A DNA stretch of 8,366 bases from Pyrinomonadaceae bacterium (GTDB taxonomy: Bacteria; Acidobacteriota; Blastocatellia; Pyrinomonadales; Pyrinomonadaceae), in the NCBI GenBank assembly GCA_013695245.1, contig JACDAW010000274.1:1-8366 (forward strand). The letters run 5' to 3'. The notes under the pieces were generated by a model. It saw nothing but the letters and a program-made list of their open reading frames with translations. It was not told the DNA's origin and searched no databases. The stretch's first letter is position 1. Each line of letters begins with the position of its first letter. Both the position numbers and the translations under genes were made by a program. Shown piece by piece: positions 1 through 6,411 of this stretch.

Positions 1-115
1 GATCATCAGTTAATACTGCGTCCAGAACTGCATCTGATATTTGGTCGGCAATCTTATCTGGGTGACCCTCAGTCACTGACTCCGAAGTGAATAGATAATT
101 TCTCGAACTACCCAA
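1..115 (-). CDS. metK: S-adenosylmethionine synthetase, N-terminal fragment (runs off the left edge)
   Basis: MetK makes S-adenosylmethionine from methionine and ATP in the cytoplasm, the methyl donor used by most methyltransferases and by radical-SAM enzymes such as MiaB in this window. Only the first 38 codons are present. Reading the minus strand from 115 gives a start followed by NYLFTSESVTEGHPDKIADQ and then ISDAVLDAVLTDD, the near-invariant MetK N-terminus; the GHPDK segment, with its active-site histidine, lies at residues 17-21. The start codon is TTG at 115-113. It is the only plausible start, because an in-frame TAA lies upstream with no ATG or GTG between, and a GAGG ribosome binding site (124-127) sits 8 bases before it. 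The gene diverges from the unrecognised gene at 336. Identification is very secure from the motif, although most of the protein lies outside the window. Confidence 0.95.
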   Translation of the reverse strand, partial: MGSSRNYLFTSESVTEGHPDKIADQISDAVLDAVLTDD

Positions 116-123
116 TTTATATT

Positions 124-129
124 CCTCTT
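124..129 (-). promoter_or_regulatory. Ribosome binding site of metK
   Basis: The minus strand reads AAGAGG here, ending 8 bases before the TTG codon at 115. It decides the start, since no ATG or GTG is available in frame before the upstream stop codon. Confidence 0.75.
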
Positions 130-158
130 TAAAATTGTGACTTTAGAACAAACGGCGT

Positions 159-188
159 ACTCTAACAATAGGCGCCAGAGCATGTCAA
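159..188 (-). promoter_or_regulatory. Sigma-70-type promoter of metK
   Basis: On the minus strand a perfect TTGACA -35 box (188-183) is followed after 18 bases by TAGAGT (164-159), which matches 4 of 6 positions of the -10 consensus. Transcription would start around 150-153 and leave a leader of roughly 35-40 bases. That is too short for a SAM or SAH riboswitch, so if this is the main promoter metK is not under such a switch. Confidence 0.6.
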
Positions 189-242
189 GTTTGATAGCTG
201 TTAAATGCAGTAGTAAGCGGAAAACTAATCTAGAGATACTAC

Positions 243-256
243 ATAATATATATTAT
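243..256. repeat. Perfect 14-bp AT palindrome in the metK / unknown-gene spacer
   Basis: ATAATATATATTAT reads the same on both strands. It is framed by a looser inverted pair, ATACTA at 236-241 and TAGTAT at 267-272. It lies between the two divergent promoters, about 40 bases upstream of the extended -10 element at 292. It could be an operator or simply an easily melted AT-rich stretch; the sequence alone does not decide. Confidence 0.35.
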
Positions 257-291
257 CGGACGCTATTAGTATTATGAATAAATCTTTGTTG

Positions 292-300
292 TGGTATATT
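292..300 (+). promoter_or_regulatory. Extended -10 promoter of the unrecognised gene
   Basis: TGGTATATT fits the TGnTATAAT extended -10 pattern, with 5 of 6 matches in the hexamer. No good -35 box lies 16-18 bases upstream, as is common for extended -10 promoters. Transcription would start near 307, giving a leader of about 29 bases before the ATG at 336. Confidence 0.45.
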
Positions 301-335
301 TCCCTCTCTCAGATAACAAATTTTACTGGAGACTC

Positions 336-863
336 ATGCTTAAAATAGAAAATTTCACCGATCACAAGTCATCCGCGAAAATCGTCGAGCATGTGCGGGC
401 ACTCATTAAGTTTGTCCCTAAAGAGCATCTCCGCGGTATCGAACGCTTAAGACTTGTGGATTCAATTGCAGACGCACGTCTGAAAAGCGTTACCCCATCA
501 AAGCTTCCCGGACTTTATCATCCGCGCCAAGGAACTCAAACTGCTTGGCTTGAGATTGCGGTCGAAACCTTACTGCCTTCACATGCTTCGTTCTATAAAC
601 GCCTACTGCCGCGGCTTTCACTCAAAGATAATATTGCCGCAGTGCTCTTCTCCCTCATCGGTCAGCATTACTATTTCACACTTAAACACTCTGTAAAAAA
701 GAGTCAAATTGAAATCCTCGTTCGGAGCTACACGGAGAAACATTTAAAACTGCGTAACGAGCGGGAGAAGAAATTGCGGGCGAGATTATTCAAACCTCTC
801 CAACCGACACTTGAAAGGTGGGCACGGCAACTACAGAAACGCACCGTAAATGCACCCAAGTAG
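336..863 (+). CDS. Conserved hypothetical protein, 175 residues
   Basis: I do not recognise a named family. The protein is soluble, with no signal peptide or clear membrane span, and is very basic, especially in its last 40 residues (many K and R in KLRNEREKKLRARLFKPLQP), which look helical and could bind nucleic acid. The middle carries LPGLYHPRQGTQTAWLEIAV and then VLFSLIGQHYYFTLKHSVKK. The second stretch resembles the HEIGHH helix of zinc peptidases with the zinc ligands mostly replaced, so an inactive relative is possible but speculative. I chose the ATG at 336, preceded by GGAG at 328-331. The GTG at 291 is open in the same frame but falls in the likely promoter. The gene converges on parB with 15 bases between stop codons and no terminator in the gap. 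The smooth reading frame and visible start signals support a real gene; the function is unknown. Confidence 0.75.
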   Translation: MLKIENFTDHKSSAKIVEHVRALIKFVPKEHLRGIERLRLVDSIADARLKSVTPSKLPGLYHPRQGTQTAWLEIAVETLLPSHASFYKRLLPRLSLKDNIAAVLFSLIGQHYYFTLKHSVKKSQIEILVRSYTEKHLKLRNEREKKLRARLFKPLQPTLERWARQLQKRTVNAPK

Positions 864-878
864 CCACAAAATACACGT

Positions 879-1727
879 CTATTTCGTTATCAGACTCGAT
901 AATTCCTGTGACTCAACTACTTCACGCAAAGCTTTCAGTACATCTTCCTGTTCAAAGACAAGTGCTTGAAAGCTGATTTCCAGCTTGAAGTTGCTGCTGG
1001 GTGAATCATACCGATAAATAGCGGGTTTATTAGGATGAGGAACGCTTCCCTTATATAAATTAGCTTTACGCAGCGCCCGCGCATCCTCGCGCTTTAAATT
1101 GTTTCTGCTTACCTGTTCCACAAAATCCTGCATCGAGCTTTCATCAGGCTGCCGCACGATTTGCAATAGCAATGACTTGGAGGCGATGTCGGCATGCCGA
1201 CATCGTTCGCGGATGGCGGGTGGCAGACTAGCAATCGAAATCGCCTCCGTCACGGTGCTGCGACTTTTCCCTAACTTGCGCGCCACTTCCTCGTGCGTGT
1301 AACCATAACGGTCGCATAAGGCTTGTAAGCCATCGGCTTCCTCCCAAGCCGTCAGATCCTTGCGCTGTAAATTCTCTATCAAAGCGATTTCAGCGACTGC
1401 CCTGTCATCCACATCAAGCTCGATACAGGGCACCTCCTGTAATCCGGCGGCACGCGCCGCACGCCAACGCCGCTCACCAGCAATGATTAGCCATCGCCCA
1501 TCCGCACACGGACGCACAAGTAACGGCTCCAGCACCCCCTTATCACGGATAGAGGATGTCAATTCGGTTAAATCGCCGATCTCTATTCGCGGTTGATCCG
1601 GATTCGGATCAATTAGGTCGAGAGTGATCAAACGTCCGATTGGGGTCGGACTTCTGCTCGCCAACTCCTCTACGTAGTGCGCGTCGTGGCGCATACGCAA
1701 GCCTGTCGGTAAACCTCTTCTAGACAC
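879..1727 (-). CDS. parB: Chromosome partitioning protein ParB (Spo0J family), 282 residues
   Basis: ParB binds parS sites, spreads along DNA as a CTP-dependent clamp, and works with the ATPase ParA to segregate the replicated origin. The family boxes are present in order: an N-terminal RRGLPTGL segment resembling the ParA-stimulating tail, NPDQPR at 42-47, the CTP-binding GERRWRAARA beginning at 84, IENLQRKDLTAWEEA at 117-131, a helix-turn-helix at about 143-169, and a C-terminal strand-helix region (about 237-275) where dimerisation is expected. Length is normal for the family. The GTG start at 1727 has GAGG (1737-1740) 9 bases upstream and overlaps the end of parA by 8 bases, so translation is probably coupled. 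The recognition helix is odd: SRSTVTEAISIASLP where most ParBs have SRxxVxNxLRLLxLP. I found no 16-base parS palindrome of the usual type in the window. Confidence 0.93.
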   Translation of the reverse strand: MSRRGLPTGLRMRHDAHYVEELASRSPTPIGRLITLDLIDPNPDQPRIEIGDLTELTSSIRDKGVLEPLLVRPCADGRWLIIAGERRWRAARAAGLQEVPCIELDVDDRAVAEIALIENLQRKDLTAWEEADGLQALCDRYGYTHEEVARKLGKSRSTVTEAISIASLPPAIRERCRHADIASKSLLLQIVRQPDESSMQDFVEQVSRNNLKREDARALRKANLYKGSVPHPNKPAIYRYDSPSSNFKLEISFQALVFEQEDVLKALREVVESQELSSLITK

Positions 1728-2508
1728 GTCTCATCACCTCTTCACATAATTGCGCATACTCGTTGGCTCCGGAAGAATTTGGCGCAAAAGTAAAAATGGA
1801 TTCCTTATGCGCTGGCGCCTCCTCCAACCGCACACTCTTTGTAATCACAGTTTCAAACATTTTTTCCCCAAAAACCTCTCTAATCTGCCCGCACACCTCC
1901 CGCGCCAGCGTCGTCCGCCGGTCATGAAGAGTGACAACCACGCCGAGCAAGCGCAAATTCGGATTCGGACGCGCCTTTACCTTTTCAATCGTCTCCAACA
2001 GATCGTCCGTCCCTTCTAAGGCGAAATAAGAGGATTGAACGGGAATAAGCACATGCGTTGCGGCTACGAGCGCGTTGACGGTTGTTAACCCAAGCGTCGG
2101 CGGAGTGTCGATAATAATTACTTCATATTTGCGCTTAAAACTCTCCAAACGATCCTTCAGACGGAAAGGAGCGTCGAAATCACCAACCAATTTCGCCTCC
2201 AATTTCGCCAAACTGATGCGCGCCGGAATCACATCCAAGTTTTCCACAGACGTTTCATGTACGTAAGTATTAACGGGAAGATGCCCCTCAGTCATTAACT
2301 CGTAAGCAGAGCGCTCTACGGCGCGGAGATCGAGAAAAGAGATTGAACTATTACCCTGCGGATCCATATCCAAGAGCAGCACGCGATTACCGCGGCGGGC
2401 GAAAGCGGCCGCCAGATTGATCGCCGTCGTTGTTTTGCCAACGCCGCCCTTCTGGTTAGCAATCGCAATCACGGTGCTCGATTTTTTCGTGCCGTTAGTT
2501 GTTATCAC
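1720..2508 (-). CDS. parA: Chromosome partitioning ATPase ParA (Soj / MinD-type), 262 residues
   Basis: ParA is a deviant Walker ATPase that binds DNA non-specifically as an ATP dimer and is released by ParB, driving origin segregation over the nucleoid. From the GTG at 2508, the deviant P-loop KGGVGKTT with its signature lysine is at residues 20-27, the A' box LLLDMDPQGN at 44-53 and the Walker B strand VIIIDTPP at 130-137. There is no N-terminal helix-turn-helix, which matches the short chromosomal type rather than large plasmid ParA proteins. The frame is also open from a TTG at 2511, but the GAGG ribosome binding site (2514-2517) lies 5 bases from the GTG and only 2 from the TTG, so I prefer the GTG. 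The binding site overlaps the stop codon of bfn, and the gene's end overlaps parB, which indicates an operon. Confidence 0.94.
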   Translation of the reverse strand: MITTNGTKKSSTVIAIANQKGGVGKTTTAINLAAAFARRGNRVLLLDMDPQGNSSISFLDLRAVERSAYELMTEGHLPVNTYVHETSVENLDVIPARISLAKLEAKLVGDFDAPFRLKDRLESFKRKYEVIIIDTPPTLGLTTVNALVAATHVLIPVQSSYFALEGTDDLLETIEKVKARPNPNLRLLGVVVTLHDRRTTLAREVCGQIREVFGEKMFETVITKSVRLEEAPAHKESIFTFAPNSSGANEYAQLCEEVMRRV

Positions 2509-2513
2509 CAAAA

Positions 2514-2518
2514 CCTCT
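2514..2518 (-). promoter_or_regulatory. Ribosome binding site of parA, overlapping the bfn stop codon
   Basis: AGAGG on the minus strand includes the final G of the bfn TAG codon (2519-2517). Its 5-base spacing favours the GTG at 2508 over the TTG at 2511 as the parA start, and it suggests that parA translation depends on translation of bfn. Confidence 0.55.
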
Positions 2519-2999
2519 ACATTGGTAGATCACCAACTTCGCCGATCACATCGGGCCATTCTTCGTCAGTCGAATCGCCTGTTTCCTCAACTTCTTCACT
2601 TTTGCGATTGGACGCCCGAAATACCTCATCATCAACGAATATCGGGCAATCAGCTCGTAGCGCGAGCGCGATGGCGTCAGATGGACGAGCATCAAGCAGC
2701 AGCGCTTCACCTTCAGGATTGCGCATCTCGATTACCGCAAAAAACGTGCTGTCACGAAGTTCCGTAACCACCACACGCTCAACCTGAAGCCCCATCTCGC
2801 TCATAAGATTGCGCATTAAATCATGTGTCATCGGTCGCTGCGGCGCTACTTTCTCGATCTCAAGCGCGATGGCATTTGCTTCGTAGGGGCCGACCCAGAT
2901 CGGAAGCAGCATATCACTATGAATATCTTTCAGAATAACGACCGGCGTGCCGCTCTGTGGATCAACCATCAAACCTCTTATTTTTACCTCGATTTGCAT
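2517..2999 (-). CDS. Bifunctional nuclease (BFN, DUF151) family protein, 160 residues
   Basis: The BFN domain (DUF151) is named after a plant protein reported to have DNase and RNase activity; in bacteria the role is mostly untested, so nuclease activity here is inferred from the family. The domain fills residues 1 to about 125: a beta-rich start (MQIEVKIRGLMVDPQSGTPV), LPIWVGPYEANAIA at 32-45, RPMTHDLM at 55-62 and the signature LDARPSDAIALALR at 102-115. A tail from about 131 is acidic and low in complexity (EEVEET, DSTDEEWPD) and probably disordered. The ATG at 2999 has a strong AGGAG (3005-3009) 5 bases upstream. The gene lies 32 bases after miaB and reaches the ribosome binding site of parA, so it is probably cotranscribed with both. 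It might serve DNA or RNA metabolism linked to segregation, but that is a guess from position only. Confidence 0.9.
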   Translation of the reverse strand: MQIEVKIRGLMVDPQSGTPVVILKDIHSDMLLPIWVGPYEANAIALEIEKVAPQRPMTHDLMRNLMSEMGLQVERVVVTELRDSTFFAVIEMRNPEGEALLLDARPSDAIALALRADCPIFVDDEVFRASNRKSEEVEETGDSTDEEWPDVIGEVGDLPM

Positions 3000-3031
3000 C
3001 AGAACTCCTAATAAGTCACTTGAAGGTCGAA

Positions 3032-4366
3032 TCAGACAAGCTCGCCATACAAACTATTAACTTTAATTTCAGTTACGCGAACATCAACGGTTTTTCCAAT
3101 CAAATCCTTGCCTCCACGAAAATTTACGATCTTGTGACACGTTGAATGCCCCATCAAATCGCTTGCCGAGCGGGTGCTTTCGCGTTCAACCAAAACATTA
3201 ACACTTGTTCCTATGTAATTATTATAAATGCTTTTCTGGACTCTACGTTGTGCCTCCTCGACCATTGCAAAGCGTGCTGCCTTTTCTTCTTCGCTAATAT
3301 CGTCAAGCAGTAATGCAGCAGGCGTTCGCGCCCTCGGAGAATACTTGAAGATGTAGAGGCTATCATATTCACACTGTTCGATTAACTGTACCGTCTCACC
3401 AATTTCCCCAGTCGTTTCTCCCGGAAACCCGACGATGATGTCGCTGGTTAAGGCGAGTCGCCGCCGTGAATTTTTGATTGCTGCCACACGAGCTAAATAA
3501 TCAGAGGCTTTATGTCCCCGTCGCATCGCACGCAACACGCGGTCGCTGCCGCTCTGGACGGGCAGGTGCACCCAGTTGCAAAGATTAACGTTTTCATCAA
3601 TCGCTTGGACAATGTCCGAGTGAAAGTCTCGCGGAAAGGAGGTGGTAAATTTTATTCGCTCCATGCCCGTTGCGGCGACCGCCCGTAACAATCTTGAAAA
3701 CGGTGTCGCTCCTTTAAAATTTTCTAGCCCGGACTCCAAACGCGGGCGGTAACTATTAACGTTCTGCCCGATAAGATGTATCTCTCTGTAGCCTAAGTTC
3801 TTTAACTTCTCCACCTCTGCAATGATCTCCGCCGCCGGACGACTCCGCTCGCGTCCGCGCGAAAACGGAACTATGCAGTAGGAACAAAACTTGTTGCACC
3901 CTTCGATGATCGGCACAAAGGCAATGTAAGGCGAATGCCTCTCGACTGGGGACACATTCCATTCCTCGCCCTCTTCCCTCTCCCCAAGATCGCTAACTTG
4001 TTTTTCGCCCGCGCGCGCCCGCTCGATAAGAAGCGGTAAACGATCAGTTGCGCGCGTCCCCACTACTAATCCGACCGCCGGCGCGTGGTCAAACACCGCT
4101 TCGCCCTCAAGTTGTGCGACGCAACCCATGACCCCGATCAACTGACTATTTTTTCTTTGGCCATGCTTCACTTCGCCGACGCGCGAGTAAACTTTTGCTT
4201 CCGCCCGCGCCCGCACCGAACAGGTGTTAAGCAATACAACGTCGGCTTCTTCAACTTGCTGGATGAGTTCATAACCCGCCGCGCGCAAGCCCGTGGCTGC
4301 TCTTTCCGCGTCCGCCACGTTCATCTGGCAGCCGAATGTCTCTAAATAGACGCTTGCCTTCCCCAT
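3032..4366 (-). CDS. miaB: tRNA-2-methylthio-N6-isopentenyladenosine37 synthase MiaB, 444 residues
   Basis: MiaB is a radical-SAM methylthiotransferase that adds a methylthio group to isopentenylated A37 in tRNAs reading codons that begin with U, after MiaA has acted. All expected parts are present, counted from the ATG at 4366. The UPF0004 domain carries cluster cysteines C13 (FGCQMN), C49 (NTCSVR) and C82 (MGCVAQ); the radical-SAM CxxxCxxC motif is C157, C161 and C164 (EGCNKFCSYCIVPFSRG); and a TRAM RNA-binding domain fills about 380-444. FGCQMN and the length favour MiaB over RimO or MtaB. The frame is open further upstream to ATG codons at 4378 and 4387 and a TTG at 4393. I chose 4366 because it gives the usual MiaB N-terminus and has GGA 7 bases before it. 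It follows recN by about 110 bases and precedes bfn by 32. Confidence 0.95.
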   Translation of the reverse strand: MGKASVYLETFGCQMNVADAERAATGLRAAGYELIQQVEEADVVLLNTCSVRARAEAKVYSRVGEVKHGQRKNSQLIGVMGCVAQLEGEAVFDHAPAVGLVVGTRATDRLPLLIERARAGEKQVSDLGEREEGEEWNVSPVERHSPYIAFVPIIEGCNKFCSYCIVPFSRGRERSRPAAEIIAEVEKLKNLGYREIHLIGQNVNSYRPRLESGLENFKGATPFSRLLRAVAATGMERIKFTTSFPRDFHSDIVQAIDENVNLCNWVHLPVQSGSDRVLRAMRRGHKASDYLARVAAIKNSRRRLALTSDIIVGFPGETTGEIGETVQLIEQCEYDSLYIFKYSPRARTPAALLLDDISEEEKAARFAMVEEAQRRVQKSIYNNYIGTSVNVLVERESTRSASDLMGHSTCHKIVNFRGGKDLIGKTVDVRVTEIKVNSLYGELV

Positions 4367-4395
4367 AACACCATCCATCGCCCACATCGCCAAAC

Positions 4396-4424
4396 TTTAA
4401 ATACAAGTTTAGCAGAAAATTCAA
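4396..4424 (-). promoter_or_regulatory. Possible promoter of miaB and the downstream bfn-parA-parB genes
   Basis: The minus strand has TTGAAT (4424-4419) and TTTAAA (4401-4396) separated by 17 bases, each matching 4 of 6 consensus positions. Transcription would start near 4389, which fits a start codon at 4378 or 4366 and leaves the TTG at 4393 untranscribed. AT-rich spacers give such matches easily, so support is moderate. Confidence 0.35.
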
Positions 4425-4475
4425 CTCATAAGCGATAAGAATAACTGCCTCACGCCTGATCGCAAAACCTAAATG

Positions 4476-6281
4476 CTATTTTCTTCGTGCCTTCTTGTTT
4501 CGCTTGTCTCTAACGACAACCTTTTCGGCGCTCTCTAAAAGCCACCGTGCCGTCTCGCGGGTTGTCGTAACGTCTTCCGCACCGCCGATCAATCGCGCCA
4601 ATTCGCCGATCCGCTCCTCATCGCTTAACTCTTGAATAGCGGCGAAGGTGCGACCGTCCTTCACGTTTTTGGAAACAACGAAATGATGTTTAGCAAAGCG
4701 CGCGATCTGCGCTTGGTGCGTCACACACAAAATTTGGCGTTGTGCGGCCAGCGCACGCAGTCGCTGACCGACCGCTTCAGCCACGCGGCCGCTTACCCCC
4801 GCGTCGATCTCGTCAAAAACAAGTGTCGGCTCTTCGTCACGCACGTCTCCCGTGCCACTTGCCCGACATACGGTGTGCAACGTCAACATCAATCTCGAGA
4901 ACTCGCCGCCCGATGCGACGCGCGAAAGCGCGCGCACGCTTTCGCCTTCGTTCACCGAAATCAGAAATTCTATGCTATCAGCTCCGTTCGCCGTCCAATA
5001 AGAAGCTTCCGGAATTCTCTCTTCATCTCCCAACTCCCTCTTCTCGACAAACTTCTCGTCCCCGGCGCGCTCCTCCGCCGTCGTTACTCCGATGACAAAG
5101 CGCGTCCGACCCATCGCCACTTCCGCCAATTCTGTCTCGACCCTTTGCTCTAGCAGCGACGCTGCCGTCCGACGTTCTTTCGTCAACCGCCGGGACAGCT
5201 CCCTGTAATTCTGCGAAGCGTCAGCCAACGCCGCGCGGTGCGCTTCCATGCGCTCGGTCGCATCGCTCATTTCGTTTAGTCGTTGCTGCAAGTCACCCTT
5301 GAGTTCAACAAGCTCAACTAAATCTAAATTGTGTTTGCGCTTTAGTCTTTCTAGTTCGGCGAGGCGTTCCTCAATTTTGTCGAGGCGGACGGGCGAGAAA
5401 TCAATCCGCTCGTTGTAGCCGCGAAAACTTTCGGCCACGTCCGTGAGAGTTAAAATTGCCGCTTCGAGCGCCTCCACATCCGGTGCGACGCGCGGATCAA
5501 TCGCTGCTAAATCTTGCACCCGCCTTTTTACCAAACTCAATCGCTCGATAACGTTTTTATCCGTTTCATAAAGTTCGGCGTAAGCGTTGTGGCTCAATTC
5601 ATAAGCTTTCTCGGCATTAGCCAACAGGACTTTTTCGGCCGTCAACTCCTCGTCTTCGCCCGGAAGCGGCGCAATTGTTTCAAGCTCACGCAATTGATAA
5701 GCGACAACTTCGCCCGCCCGCGCGTGCTCCGACACCTTACGGCGAAATTCTTCGAGACTTTCCCCGGCCGCTTTCCAATTCGCATAAGCTTGTGCAACTT
5801 GTCTTCGCAAATCCTGACAACCGGCGAAATCATCCAGAAATCTCATCTGTTCCCCCACCGCCCCCAGCGCGTACTGCTCACCTTGACCGTGAATCTCCAC
5901 AAGGTAAGGCGCAATTGTTCTCAGCGCCGCCAAGTTTGCGATCTGGTCATTGATAAACAGCCGACTCCGATTGGCGACGTGTATCTCACGGCGAATAAAA
6001 ATTTTTCCTTCCTCAACTTCAACACCGAAGCGTTCGAGTAAGCTTCGTATTTTCTCCAACACATCATTGTCAAACTCAAAGGCTCCTTCGACCAACGCGC
6101 GCTGCGCACCGGTTCTAATAAGATCAGTGGCCGCGCGTGCACCGAGCAGAAGCGCCAGCGCATCAACGAGAATAGATTTACCCGCGCCCGTCTCACCGGA
6201 AATGACGTTCAAATTTTCCTTGAAATCGATCTGTAGGTTCTCGATGACCGCGAGATTATTAATACTCAAGAACTTTAACAT
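4476..6281 (-). CDS. recN: DNA repair protein RecN (SMC-like ATPase), 601 residues
   Basis: RecN is an SMC-like ATPase that acts early in recombinational repair of double-strand breaks and works with RecA. It starts with MLKFLSINNLAVIENLQIDF and the Walker A motif GETGAGKS at 29-36. The Q-loop segment HGQGEQ follows near 131-136. Residues about 160-390 form a long alpha-helical region rich in E, K and R, the coiled coil. The ABC signature ASGGEFSRLML begins at 456 and Walker B TLVFDEIDAGVSG spans 486-498, followed by THQAQIAR at 521-528. At 601 residues it is longer than the usual 550-575. The extra length lies in a charged insertion at about 401-428, just before the conserved ANGADSIEFLIS strand, and in a basic tail (KRNKKARRK). 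The ATG at 6281 starts the protein at the normal place, though no clear ribosome binding site precedes it. It diverges from ssb. Confidence 0.96.
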   Translation of the reverse strand: MLKFLSINNLAVIENLQIDFKENLNVISGETGAGKSILVDALALLLGARAATDLIRTGAQRALVEGAFEFDNDVLEKIRSLLERFGVEVEEGKIFIRREIHVANRSRLFINDQIANLAALRTIAPYLVEIHGQGEQYALGAVGEQMRFLDDFAGCQDLRRQVAQAYANWKAAGESLEEFRRKVSEHARAGEVVAYQLRELETIAPLPGEDEELTAEKVLLANAEKAYELSHNAYAELYETDKNVIERLSLVKRRVQDLAAIDPRVAPDVEALEAAILTLTDVAESFRGYNERIDFSPVRLDKIEERLAELERLKRKHNLDLVELVELKGDLQQRLNEMSDATERMEAHRAALADASQNYRELSRRLTKERRTAASLLEQRVETELAEVAMGRTRFVIGVTTAEERAGDEKFVEKRELGDEERIPEASYWTANGADSIEFLISVNEGESVRALSRVASGGEFSRLMLTLHTVCRASGTGDVRDEEPTLVFDEIDAGVSGRVAEAVGQRLRALAAQRQILCVTHQAQIARFAKHHFVVSKNVKDGRTFAAIQELSDEERIGELARLIGGAEDVTTTRETARWLLESAEKVVVRDKRNKKARRK

Positions 6282-6296
6282 AAAGAAATTCAGTAG

Positions 6297-6328
6297 CTTT
6301 AAGTTGAACTTTAAGAAACGCTCTTAAG
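6297..6328. repeat. Three CTTTAAG-like words in the recN-ssb spacer
   Basis: CTTTAAG occurs at 6297-6303 and 6309-6315, and TCTTAAG at 6322-6328, so the starts are 12 and 13 bases apart. They lie where the recN promoter should be and upstream of the ssb promoter. Regularly spaced short words like these can be binding sites for a regulator, here possibly of DNA-damage genes. They do not match the E. coli or Bacillus LexA box, and AT-rich spacers produce such words by chance. Confidence 0.3.
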
Positions 6329-6346
6329 CTCAAAAAATATTTCACC

Positions 6347-6375
6347 TTGATTTGTTGCCGCACGATAAGTAGTAT
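6347..6375 (+). promoter_or_regulatory. Sigma-70-type promoter of ssb
   Basis: TTGATT (6347-6352) and TAGTAT (6370-6375) are separated by the ideal 17 bases, each with 4 of 6 consensus matches. Transcription would begin around 6382, leaving a leader of about 30 bases that contains the AAGGA ribosome binding site (6397-6401), 10 bases before the ATG. Confidence 0.5.
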
Positions 6376-6411
6376 CTAACTTTCAAGTTTACCCGAAAGG
6401 AAACGATTCTG

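Noticed and set aside
116..290. SAM or SAH riboswitch ahead of metK
   Set aside because: A strong -35/-10 pair predicts a leader of about 40 bases, and I could not find the paired helices of any known SAM-class switch in the region.
291..335. Upstream GTG start for the unrecognised gene, adding 15 residues
   Set aside because: The GTG falls within the extended -10 element and has no ribosome binding site, whereas the ATG at 336 has GGAG just upstream.
2225..2275. Sequence around CGTTTCATGTACGTAAG considered as a degenerate parS site
   Set aside because: It lacks the symmetrical second half of parS and lies in coding sequence of parA with no other copy nearby.
4632..5153. Open frame of 173 codons on the plus strand opposite the RecN ATPase head
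   Set aside because: It lies opposite the conserved signature and Walker B codons of recN. Its translation is rich in R, H and C and resembles no protein.
5514..6041. Open frame of 175 codons on the plus strand inside recN
   Set aside because: It is fully antisense to a well-supported recN, has no recognisable motifs and has no ribosome binding site. It is a shadow of recN codon use.
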